Made by a program: the position numbers and the translations under genes
In this document: positions 25,252-32,189 of the stretch, in pieces
Layout of the letters: each line of letters opens with the position of its first letter
How positions within the stretch are numbered: the first letter of the stretch is position 1
Source: Deltaproteobacteria bacterium
GTDB lineage: Bacteria > Desulfobacterota > Desulfobacteria > Desulfobacterales > Desulfobacteraceae
Direction: 5' to 3'
Length of the DNA stretch: 53,113 bases
NCBI GenBank assembly: GCA_013151635.1
Contig: JAADHV010000100.1
Span: 1-53,113 of the forward strand
The notes under the pieces: model-generated
Databases searched by the model: none
What the model was told of the DNA's origin: nothing
The model's input: the letters and a program-made list of their open reading frames with translations, nothing else

Positions 25252-27150
25252 ATGAGCAATGATAATGAAAAAAAACAAAATGATGATTCCTCGGAAAATA
25301 CTGTTGCTGACACTGAAAACAAAACCGGAACTATTGATAAGGAAAAAGTGGGTGTCTACATATGCCATTGCGGGGGTAACATTTCCGATCATGTTGATGT
25401 ACATAAACTTGCCGAAAATGTAAAAGGCCTGTCAGGGGTTGCCAAGGTCCACACTAATATGTTCATGTGTTCTGATCCTGGCCAGGAACTGATCCTGGAA
25501 GATATTAAAAATGGTGAAATCAACCGTGTGGTCGTTGCATCCTGCGCCCCCAGTCTTCATGAAACCACTTTCAGGGGAGCCATAAAAAGAGCCGGGATGA
25601 ATTCCTATCTATATGAGCATGCCAATATCAGGGAACAAGTGTCCTGGGTCCATGAGGGTGATCCTGCAACAAATAAAGCCACAAAACTTGTTGAAGCAGC
25701 TATTGGAAAAGCAAAAAACCTTGAAGCCCTTGACCCCATCCTTGTGGATGCGAAAAAGCATGCCACTGTCATAGGGGGCGGCATCGCCGGCATGAGAGCA
25801 ACTCTGGATCTTGCCAAACAGGGTTTTGAAGTAACGGTTATTGAAAAGTCTGCCTTCCTGGGAGGTCAGGCTGCCAGGCTTGACAGGCTTTACCCTAGTT
25901 CGGAATATTCCGGTGAATTGATCCGGGAACTTTTCAACGCTCTTATGAAGGAAAAAAAAGTGACCCTTTACACATGTGCTAAGATGTCAGCCTTTAAAGG
26001 ATCTGTCGGCAATTTCGAATTAACGGTTACAAGAACACCTGCTGCGATGGACAAGCACAGGCAAGGCCGGTTTGTTGATAACTTAGGCATTTTTATTGAC
26101 GATATCCCAAAAAGGATAGAAGACATCACGCTGAAAACCGGGGCTGTCATCATGGCAACAGGGTTTAAAACCTATACTCCTGCCAGAGGTGAATTCGGGT
26201 TTAAGGATATTGATAATGTTACAACCCTTCAACAATTTATCCAGGATTTCAAACATGCTGAAACCAAAGACGGAATTCTGTATTTAAATAATAAAAAAAT
26301 TACTCGAATTGCGTTTATTCATTGTGTCGGAAGCCGCCAGATACCCGGCATTCATAAACCGGATAAAAATGGCAATCTCAATGAATACTGCTCCAGAACC
26401 TGTTGCAGTGCAACTATTCAGGCAGCAGGCAGAATAAAAAAGACTTGCCCCAATACAGATGTATTTGATTTTTACAGGGACATAAGAACCTATGGACGGT
26501 TTCAAGAAGACCTGTACGATGAAACATCTGAAAACGGGGTGTTGTTTTTCAGGTTTGAACCGGAATCCCAGCCCCTTGTTTCGGCAAACCAGAAAGGAGA
26601 TTTCCCAGTAAATATAAAAGTCAAAGATGTTTTAACTTTTAACGAAGAACTCGAAGCCGATGTGGATCTTGTGGTACTTTCAACCGGTATGATGCCAAAT
26701 CCCATACCTGATATGGTAGATATGATGAAACTGCCTGTGGGTGCAGACCGGTTTTTACAGGAAGTTCACCCGAAACTGCGGCCGGTTGAAGTCGCAAATG
26801 CAGGAATCCTTCTGGCCGGAACCTGCCAGGCCCCCATGGATGTAACAGAGGCCTGCACTGCTGCCCAGGCAGCTTCTGTCAAAGCCACCGCCCTTCTTGG
26901 CAAGGGATTTGTAGAGCTTGACCCTTTTGTCGCAAAGGTAAATCCGGATTTGTGCAAAGGGACTGGTGATTGTGCAGAGGCGTGTCCTGTTGACAATGCC
27001 ATTGAAATTGAAAAACATGCCAGGGTCAACCCTGCACTTTGCACGGGCTGCGGCATATGTACTGCGGTCTGCCCTGAAAATGCCATTGATGTAAAGGGGT
27101 GGTCTTTAAAACAATATGTAAAAATGGTTGATGCCATTCTTGCCGCTTAA
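25252..27150 (+). CDS. HdrA/QmoB-like flavoprotein with C-terminal ferredoxin domain
   Basis: This 632-residue protein has the HdrA N-terminal domain (CHCGGNISDHVDV with Cys38 and Cys40; Cys73; Cys98 in SCAPSLHE), an FAD Rossmann domain (ATVIGGGIAGMRATLDL, 171-187) and a C-terminal ferredoxin. The segment that holds extra cysteines next to the flavin in HdrA reads LYPSSEYSGE here, with none. The first ferredoxin cluster motif is CKGTGDC-x3-CP (568-579), with Thr571 replacing the second Cys; the second (597, 600, 603, 607) is complete. The first 30 residues are a charged, low-complexity tail. It corresponds to the HdrA portion of QmoB, with the MvhD part encoded separately upstream. Confidence 0.85.
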   Translation: MSNDNEKKQNDDSSENTVADTENKTGTIDKEKVGVYICHCGGNISDHVDVHKLAENVKGLSGVAKVHTNMFMCSDPGQELILEDIKNGEINRVVVASCAPSLHETTFRGAIKRAGMNSYLYEHANIREQVSWVHEGDPATNKATKLVEAAIGKAKNLEALDPILVDAKKHATVIGGGIAGMRATLDLAKQGFEVTVIEKSAFLGGQAARLDRLYPSSEYSGELIRELFNALMKEKKVTLYTCAKMSAFKGSVGNFELTVTRTPAAMDKHRQGRFVDNLGIFIDDIPKRIEDITLKTGAVIMATGFKTYTPARGEFGFKDIDNVTTLQQFIQDFKHAETKDGILYLNNKKITRIAFIHCVGSRQIPGIHKPDKNGNLNEYCSRTCCSATIQAAGRIKKTCPNTDVFDFYRDIRTYGRFQEDLYDETSENGVLFFRFEPESQPLVSANQKGDFPVNIKVKDVLTFNEELEADVDLVVLSTGMMPNPIPDMVDMMKLPVGADRFLQEVHPKLRPVEVANAGILLAGTCQAPMDVTEACTAAQAASVKATALLGKGFVELDPFVAKVNPDLCKGTGDCAEACPVDNAIEIEKHARVNPALCTGCGICTAVCPENAIDVKGWSLKQYVKMVDAILAA

Positions 27151-27164
27151 AGGAGATAATTTTC

Positions 27165-27452
27165 ATGGACAACAAAAAAAATCATAAAGAAAAATTAAAA
27201 TTCCTGCGCCGGCAAAGAGCTGCTTTTGTTGACCAGGCAAGAGAACAGATCAAAATAAGCAACAACCTGTTTAAAAAGATCAAATCCCAGATTAAAGACC
27301 AGGCAATGACCATTCCTCAGATTGCCCAGGCGATTGAAGAGCCGTCCTCACTGGTTCTGGTTTATGTTTCGGGCCTTAAAAAATTCGGTCTTGCAGTAGA
27401 AAAGGAAAAAGATGGCGATTATTTCAAATATCAGTTGTCTTCAACGAATTAG
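27165..27452 (+). CDS. Small winged-helix-like protein within the Qmo-like operon
   Basis: This 95-residue basic protein has a helical Lys/Arg-rich N terminus (about 1-45) and a C-terminal winged-helix pattern (MTIPQIAQAIEEPSSLVLVY, then LKKFGLAVEKEKDGDYFKYQL). The wing and recognition helix resemble small MarR- or DprA-tail-like domains, but I do not recognise a family. AAGGAG lies before the ATG. Its place between the HdrA-like and QmoC-like genes suggests either a structural/assembly subunit or a local regulator. No cysteines are present, so it is not itself a redox carrier. Confidence 0.75.
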   Translation: MDNKKNHKEKLKFLRRQRAAFVDQAREQIKISNNLFKKIKSQIKDQAMTIPQIAQAIEEPSSLVLVYVSGLKKFGLAVEKEKDGDYFKYQLSSTN

Positions 27453-27471
27453 ATAAAAATGGAGAACGGTT

Positions 27472-28626
27472 ATGAGTTCTAAGGTAAATCCCGATATCAT
27501 GAAATTAATGGGGGAATATGGTGCTGATACTGCAGTCTCCTGTTTTAATTGTGGCAACTGCACCGCTGTCTGCTCACTTTCAACTGAAAATACACCTTTC
27601 CCGAGAAAGGTGATTCGGTACCTTCAGCTGGGCCTTAGTGACAAGCTTATCCAAAGCCCGGAACCCTGGTTGTGCTATTATTGCGGGGATTGTTCCGATA
27701 CCTGTCCCAGGGAAGCAGATCCTGGTGAAGTGATGATGGGCCTTCGCCGGTACCTGACAAGTCTATATGACTGGACAGGCATATCAAAGCTCTTTTACAC
27801 CTCAAAGGTCTTTGAGGTAATGGCGATTTTAGTTGTTGCCCTGCTTGTGGGTCTGGGATTTTTTTTCTTTCACGGCCCCATGCTGACAGATCGTATAGCC
27901 CTTAATGTTTTTGCCCCCAATACAACTATTGAGATTCTTGATCTTATCATGCTTAGTGTACTTTCATTTTTTCTTCTTTCCAATGCGTTTCGGCTGGCAC
28001 AGGGCGTCATGGGAGGTGCCTCAAACCACATTAAGAATTACAAGTGGCAAAAATGCCCTGCTGTTCTGATTTTTGGCGTGCCTGTTACGATCTATTACAA
28101 AGAATTTAAAGAATTTATTCTCCATTTTTTCACCCAGAAACGATTTAATTCCTGCGAAAACAAACAGCAGAGGGTTCTCTGGATTAACCATCTTTTGATC
28201 ATGACTGGTTATTCAACTATCTTCCTGATGGTAGTCCTGGGTATCAGATGGTTCCAGCGGGATGAAATCCTTTCAATTTTCAATCCCATCAGGTTCCTGG
28301 GATATTATGCCACCTTTGCCATTTTATACGGTACAACCCATGCCATGACCGGCAGGATCAAAAAGACAGTCAGGCCCTATATGAGGACCCATTCCACTGA
28401 CTGGGCTTTTCTTATCCTATTATGGCTGACCACTTTTTCCGGCATTCTGATCCACTTTGCCCGATTGCTGGAAATGCCTTTAGCCACCTATTATATCTAT
28501 GTTCTTCACTTGATGATTGCCGTTCCCATGCTGGTCATTGAAGTCCCCTTTGCAAAATGGACCCATCAATTGTACCGGCCACTGGTATTATACCTCATGA
28601 AAGTGAAAAAAAGGGCAGCAGCATGA
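27472..28626 (+). CDS. QmoC-like membrane subunit (HdrC-type Fe-S plus cytochrome b-type domain)
   Basis: This 384-residue protein fuses an HdrC-like soluble part with a membrane part. The first has two [4Fe-4S] motifs: Cys24/27/30/34 (CFNCGNCTAVC) and Cys68/71/74/78 (CYYCGDCSDTCP). The second (from about residue 105) has about six hydrophobic segments with histidines in INHLLIM, GTTHAMTG, LIHFARL and YVLHLM that could ligate b hemes, as in HdrE/NarI and QmoC. QmoC links the quinone pool to the soluble flavoproteins. The length equals known QmoC. This makes the cluster a membrane-bound electron transfer complex. Confidence 0.88.
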   Translation: MSSKVNPDIMKLMGEYGADTAVSCFNCGNCTAVCSLSTENTPFPRKVIRYLQLGLSDKLIQSPEPWLCYYCGDCSDTCPREADPGEVMMGLRRYLTSLYDWTGISKLFYTSKVFEVMAILVVALLVGLGFFFFHGPMLTDRIALNVFAPNTTIEILDLIMLSVLSFFLLSNAFRLAQGVMGGASNHIKNYKWQKCPAVLIFGVPVTIYYKEFKEFILHFFTQKRFNSCENKQQRVLWINHLLIMTGYSTIFLMVVLGIRWFQRDEILSIFNPIRFLGYYATFAILYGTTHAMTGRIKKTVRPYMRTHSTDWAFLILLWLTTFSGILIHFARLLEMPLATYYIYVLHLMIAVPMLVIEVPFAKWTHQLYRPLVLYLMKVKKRAAA

Positions 28627-28660
28627 AAAATAAATACTTTTAATAATAAGGAAATTAAAA

Positions 28661-29038
28661 ATGATTGAAGAAAAACAAGAAAAAATAATTTATTTTGCAA
28701 CCTGCGGCGGAGAAAACCCTGAAAAAGCAAGTTTACCATTTGTACTTGCCAACGCTGCACTGGCAATGGACATTAATGCCATGGTTGTCCTCCAGGGCAA
28801 TGGAGTTTATCTTGCAAAAGCAGAATACCGGAAAAATATGCTTCCCGGAGGTGCATTCCCGGATATTGATAAACTGCTAAAAGACTTTTTGGAGCTTGGA
28901 GGTGAACTTCATGTCTGCATGCCCTGCATTAAAGAGCGAAACATTGATGAGTCAGAACTGCCGGAAGGCTCTAAAATAACGGCAGCAGGCCAGATTAATA
29001 TCGCTGCAATTAAAGCGGATGCCCTGTTTGTCTATTAG
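28661..29038 (+). CDS. DsrE-family sulfur-transfer protein
   Basis: This 125-residue protein has the DsrE/TusD-type fold start (KIIYFATCGGENPEKASLPF) and a C-terminal cysteine pair in HVCMPCIKERNI (Cys86 and Cys89), the position of the active cysteine in DsrE-like proteins. Cys15 is a further candidate. DsrE proteins pass persulfide sulfur to or from TusA. It is 34 bp downstream of the QmoC-like gene in the same operon as tusA, which supports a sulfane-sulfur substrate for the complex. The direct partner cannot be identified from the sequence. Confidence 0.82.
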   Translation: MIEEKQEKIIYFATCGGENPEKASLPFVLANAALAMDINAMVVLQGNGVYLAKAEYRKNMLPGGAFPDIDKLLKDFLELGGELHVCMPCIKERNIDESELPEGSKITAAGQINIAAIKADALFVY

Positions 29039-29123
29039 GCAAACGCTCATTTAGCAGCCACAGGTTAACAATTTTTAATGACAGGAGATGAAAAATGGAT
29101 AATGCCGCATCAGGAAGGTACAC

Positions 29124-29669
29124 ATGAAAGAGCTGGAAGAAAAAATAAAAAAACTGGAAGAAAAAATAGATTTGATAGAAAAAAATCAGCCTGAAGACAA
29201 ACTTTCCATGGTCGTATTCAGTGGTGACCTTGATAAAGTGCTGGCGGCTTTTATCATTGCCACGGGTGCCGCAGCCATGTATGAACGTGTAGTCTTGTTC
29301 TTTACATTCTGGGGTACCACTGTTTTAAGAGACCTGAAAAAGAAAATAAAAAAAGAAGACCTTATGGCGGCAATGTTCGGTAAAATGCTTCCCAAGGGTT
29401 CTTCAAAACTTGGCCTTTCCAAGATGCACATGGCCGGCATGGGTACAGCCATGATGAAAAACCTCATGAAAAAAAAAGGGGTTATGTCTTTAGAGGATCT
29501 CATTAAAATTGCCGGGGATTCAGGCGTGGAAATTGTCATATGTGAAATGTCAATGGACCTTATGGGCTTTAAGCAGGAAGAAATGATTGATTACCCCAAT
29601 GTTATCCTTGGGGGTGTTGCCAAATACCTGCAGGAAGCCGCAACCAGTAAGGTATCCTTATTTATTTAA
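29124..29669 (+). CDS. DsrE2-like (DsrE/DsrF/DrsH-like) protein with coiled-coil N terminus
   Basis: This 181-residue protein opens with a charged coiled coil (residues 1-22, KELEEKIKKLEEKID). A DsrE2-type domain follows: LSMVVFSGDLDKVLAAFIIA, FFTFWGTTVLRD, and the conserved cysteine motif VICEMSMDLMG with Cys140. DsrE2 proteins are often found with TusA in sulfur-metabolising bacteria. The start at 29124 has CAGGAAGG before it; a 10-codon frame at 29095 overlaps this start and may be only leader. A weak hairpin follows the gene. Confidence 0.85.
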   Translation: MKELEEKIKKLEEKIDLIEKNQPEDKLSMVVFSGDLDKVLAAFIIATGAAAMYERVVLFFTFWGTTVLRDLKKKIKKEDLMAAMFGKMLPKGSSKLGLSKMHMAGMGTAMMKNLMKKKGVMSLEDLIKIAGDSGVEIVICEMSMDLMGFKQEEMIDYPNVILGGVAKYLQEAATSKVSLFI

Positions 29670-29687
29670 AACACGCTGTCGCCAAAA

Positions 29688-29709
29688 TGGAATTAACCAT
29701 TCCAATATT
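29688..29709 (+). terminator. Weak terminator-like hairpin after the DsrE2-like gene
   Basis: TGGAAT (29688-29693) pairs with ATTCCA (29699-29704) around TAACC, followed by TATTTTT. The stem is only 6 bp and low in GC, so termination is probably partial. Confidence 0.35.
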
Positions 29710-29789
29710 TTTCCTGATAATATCAAGCTTGATAAAAGGTATAAAAGACTTATTTTCAAGCAAACCATAATTATACCGAGGACAAGACC

Positions 29790-29969
29790 ATGCCTATTTT
29801 TGAATACCAGTGTAATAAATGCAAGACCGATTTTACAAAGCTTATTTTTGCAGGAGAAGAAGATAAGATCAAATGCCCTGAATGCAGCAGTAAAGATATA
29901 AAAAAGAAAATGAGTATGTGCAGCAGCATAAGTTCATGCACATCTAAAACATCCAAAGGATTTTCCTGA
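29790..29969 (+). CDS. FmdB-family small zinc ribbon protein
   Basis: A 59-residue frame starts with MPIFEYQCNKC, the standard opening of FmdB-type regulatory zinc ribbons, and has the two cysteine pairs CNKC (8, 11) and CPEC (29, 32). Extra cysteines occur in the tail (MCSSISSC). A GAGGA site lies before the ATG. These proteins are common in anaerobes and their biochemical function is unclear. It is the last gene of the sulfur/redox cluster, 120 bp after the DsrE2-like gene, and faces the convergent lpd. Confidence 0.85.
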   Translation: MPIFEYQCNKCKTDFTKLIFAGEEDKIKCPECSSKDIKKKMSMCSSISSCTSKTSKGFS

Positions 29970-29987
29970 GCAAGCTAGCTTTTATAC

Positions 29988-30002
29988 ACCTCAGTTTGAG
30001 GT
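29988..30002. other. Small hairpin between FmdB-like gene and lpd
   Basis: ACCTCA (29988-29993) and TGAGGT (29997-30002) form a perfect 6-bp stem with a 3-base loop in the 88-bp convergent gap. No T tract follows; its role as a shared transcription stop is only possible. Confidence 0.3.
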
Positions 30003-30057
30003 CAGCAATATGGTGTAATGCCAGGGTATTTATGTGGCACGGTCCCAAAATACTGTC

Positions 30058-31494
30058 CTACCCATGAACAGGAGTGCCCGATGCTTTCAGGCTTAATTCT
30101 CCCATGATCTCTGCCAATGTGGGATGAGCATGGATTGTATGTGCAATATCCTTTGCACTCATGCCTTTTTGAATGGCAAGAGTTGCTTCTGCAATGAGGT
30201 CTGTTGCATGGGCTCCTATCAAATGAACACCAAGCACCTTGTTTGATTTTTTTTCAACAATCATTTTTGCTGTCCCTGCCAATTCATCTATTGCATGGGC
30301 TTTTCCAAGGGCTCTGAAATTGACAGTGAATGTCTCCACATCATAACCTTTTTTTATGGCTTCTTTTTCACTCAGACCAACCGTACCGATTTCAGGCATG
30401 GTAAAAATTGCTCCGGGGATCACATCATAGCTCATGGCACTTTCTTCTCCCATGGCATTTTGTGCGGCAATAATTCCTTCATGGGAGGCCACATGGGCAA
30501 GCATTACTTTTTGGGGTCCTAAAATATCACCAATTGCATAAACGCCTCTGACACTTGTTTCCAGCCTGTCATTTACATCAATCCACCCTTGGGCACTTGT
30601 TTTAAGATCAATATTTTCCAATCCCAAATCTGTTGATAAGGCAGTCCTTCCTATACAGACAGCCATTTTTTCTGCTTCAATCACATTGGTTTTTAATTTT
30701 TTAGGTTTCAGGTTATCTGTGAAAGGAGATATGTCAAGATGAATTGCAACAAGATCGTCTTTCCGGTCTGAAGATTTAACAATGGTATCACAATAAACCT
30801 TGATCTTCCTTTTTTTCATTTCCCTTAACAAAACCCTGGAACATTCTTCATCAACCAAAGGTAATGGAAGCAGTCTTGACATTGCCTCAACAATGGTCAC
30901 CCGGCATCCTAAAGCAGAAAATATAAATGCAAATTCACAGCCGATCACCCCACCCCCGACAATGACAATAGATTCTGGTATCTCATCCAGCTCAAGGATG
31001 TCATTGGATGACAGAATATGATGGTGGTCAAATGGGAAATCAGCAACATCTAAAGGTTCAGTGCCAGTGGCAAGGATAAGCTTATCATATTCCAGTTGTT
31101 TTTTATCCCCGTCATTATTTAATACAACCTCGACAATCCCCGAAGATTTTATCACGGCTTTACCCATTTTTACGGCAACTCCGCTTTTTTCCAGCAAAGA
31201 AGCAATCCCTTTTCTCTGGGTCTTAAGTATTTTATCCTTTTTCCCCATTAAAGCTTCCATGTCAGGACTTACACTGCCCTGAACCTTGATGCCAAAGCTG
31301 CCTGCTTTTAAAATTTTTTGAAAAATATCAGCCGAGTTTTTCATAATCTTTGACGGGATACACCCAGAGTTCAGGCAGGTGCCGCCAAGGTTATCTTGTT
31401 CAATGAGTGTAACCTTTCCCCCTAACGCTGATGCCCGGAGTGCCGCAACATATCCTCCCGGGCCTCCTCCGATTACAATGATTCTTGTTGTCAT
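30058..31494 (-). CDS. lpdA: Dihydrolipoyl dehydrogenase (E3 / glycine cleavage L protein)
   Basis: This 478-residue FAD enzyme reoxidises dihydrolipoyl groups with NAD. Landmarks are IVIGGGPGGYVAALRA, the redox disulfide GGTCLNSGCIPSK, the NAD-binding IVIVGGGVIGCEFA, YAIGDILGP and the catalytic HAHPTLAE near the C terminus. The ATG at 31494 is preferred to one 4 codons upstream, because GGGGA then sits at a normal distance. It is divergent from the lrp-gcv-lip operon, so it most likely serves the glycine cleavage complex encoded there. All catalytic residues appear present. Confidence 0.93.
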   Translation of the reverse strand: MTTRIIVIGGGPGGYVAALRASALGGKVTLIEQDNLGGTCLNSGCIPSKIMKNSADIFQKILKAGSFGIKVQGSVSPDMEALMGKKDKILKTQRKGIASLLEKSGVAVKMGKAVIKSSGIVEVVLNNDGDKKQLEYDKLILATGTEPLDVADFPFDHHHILSSNDILELDEIPESIVIVGGGVIGCEFAFIFSALGCRVTIVEAMSRLLPLPLVDEECSRVLLREMKKRKIKVYCDTIVKSSDRKDDLVAIHLDISPFTDNLKPKKLKTNVIEAEKMAVCIGRTALSTDLGLENIDLKTSAQGWIDVNDRLETSVRGVYAIGDILGPQKVMLAHVASHEGIIAAQNAMGEESAMSYDVIPGAIFTMPEIGTVGLSEKEAIKKGYDVETFTVNFRALGKAHAIDELAGTAKMIVEKKSNKVLGVHLIGAHATDLIAEATLAIQKGMSAKDIAHTIHAHPTLAEIMGELSLKASGTPVHG

Positions 31495-31532
31495 ATGATT
31501 CCCCATTTGTGTTATAGTTATAAAACAGTTAA

Positions 31533-31562
31533 AATATAATGAATTTACGATTTTTATACCAA
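31533..31562 (-). promoter_or_regulatory. Promoter of lpd
   Basis: On the minus strand TTGGTA (31562-31557), an 18-bp spacer and TATATT (31538-31533) lie about 40 bp upstream of the lpd start. Confidence 0.45.
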
Positions 31563-31598
31563 TATCTAAATGAATTACCTTAATTTTTATAAAAAAAA

Positions 31599-31694
31599 TT
31601 TATTTTTCCACAAATTTAATTAAATTTTATTTGACATTACCATTATCGTAAGGTAGTTTTCAATAATAATTTAATTAAATTTATTTTTCCACAA
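31599..31694. promoter_or_regulatory. Duplicated AT-rich palindromic operator around the lrp-gcv promoter
   Basis: The palindrome AAATTTAATTAAATTT (31612-31627) recurs as AATTTAATTAAATTT (31668-31682). TTTATTTTTCCACAA also occurs twice (31599-31613 and 31680-31694), before the first palindrome and after the second. Both sets flank the promoter at 31631-31659. AT-rich palindromes are typical for Lrp/AsnC proteins, so this is probably the operator of the adjacent regulator. Confidence 0.6.
31631..31659 (+). promoter_or_regulatory. Promoter of the lrp-gcv-lip operon
   Basis: A consensus TTGACA (31631-31636), a 17-bp spacer and TAGTTT (31654-31659) lie about 60 bp before the regulator start and between the two copies of the AT-rich palindrome. 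Confidence 0.55.
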
Positions 31695-31719
31695 TTTTTT
31701 AGCTAAAAATGAGGAGCCC

Positions 31720-32163
31720 ATGAAAATTGACGATACCAATATTGATATTATCAGAGAACTAAAACAAGGAAAAAAATCCTTTAAAAGAATTGCTGATAAA
31801 CTATCCATCACAGAAAACACTGTTCGATCAAGAGTAAACAAGCTCCAGGAAGAAGGTGTTCTCGAAATTTGCGGCCTTGTTGACCCTGCAAAGCTTCCCG
31901 GACACCGGGTTGTGATTATCGGCATCAAATTATCAGAAATGAACCTGGTTGAAAAAGGCAAAGAGATCAGCAAGCTCAAAGGGGTTATTTCAACAAGTGT
32001 TGTTACAGGAAGATATGACCTTTTGATTCTGGTTCTCTTTAAAAAAGGCTTTGGCCTGTTAGAATTTTATACAGAAGAAATCGCAAAAATCAAGGGTGTA
32101 AGATCGGTGGAAACATTTGTTGTGTATAAATCCTATAATTTAAAGGTTCCCTATATCTTTTAA
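31720..32163 (+). CDS. Lrp/AsnC-family transcriptional regulator
   Basis: This 147-residue protein has an N-terminal helix-turn-helix (residues about 5-55: IDIIRELKQGKKSFKRIADK, then ITENTVRSRVNKLQEEGVL) and a C-terminal RAM-type ligand domain (about 65-145: VVIIGIKLSEM, VTGRYDLLILVLF). The start follows GAGGAG. It heads the gcv-lip operon 26 bp before gcvT and is preceded by duplicated palindromes. It probably senses glycine or another amino acid and controls the operon and perhaps divergent lpd. The effector is not known. Confidence 0.9.
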   Translation: MKIDDTNIDIIRELKQGKKSFKRIADKLSITENTVRSRVNKLQEEGVLEICGLVDPAKLPGHRVVIIGIKLSEMNLVEKGKEISKLKGVISTSVVTGRYDLLILVLFKKGFGLLEFYTEEIAKIKGVRSVETFVVYKSYNLKVPYIF

Positions 32164-32189
32164 TAAAAAATCAAATAAGGACCGCTGTC

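Noticed and set aside
23205-29669. Cluster as the YTD (yedE-tusA-dsrE) marker of sulfur disproportionation
   Set aside because: No YedE-type transporter gene is present; only TusA and DsrE are shared.
31500-32189. Glycine riboswitch before gcvT
   Set aside because: The leader and the gap before gcvT are short, AT-rich and lack the conserved GC-rich paired aptamer segments; an Lrp-type regulator accounts for control.
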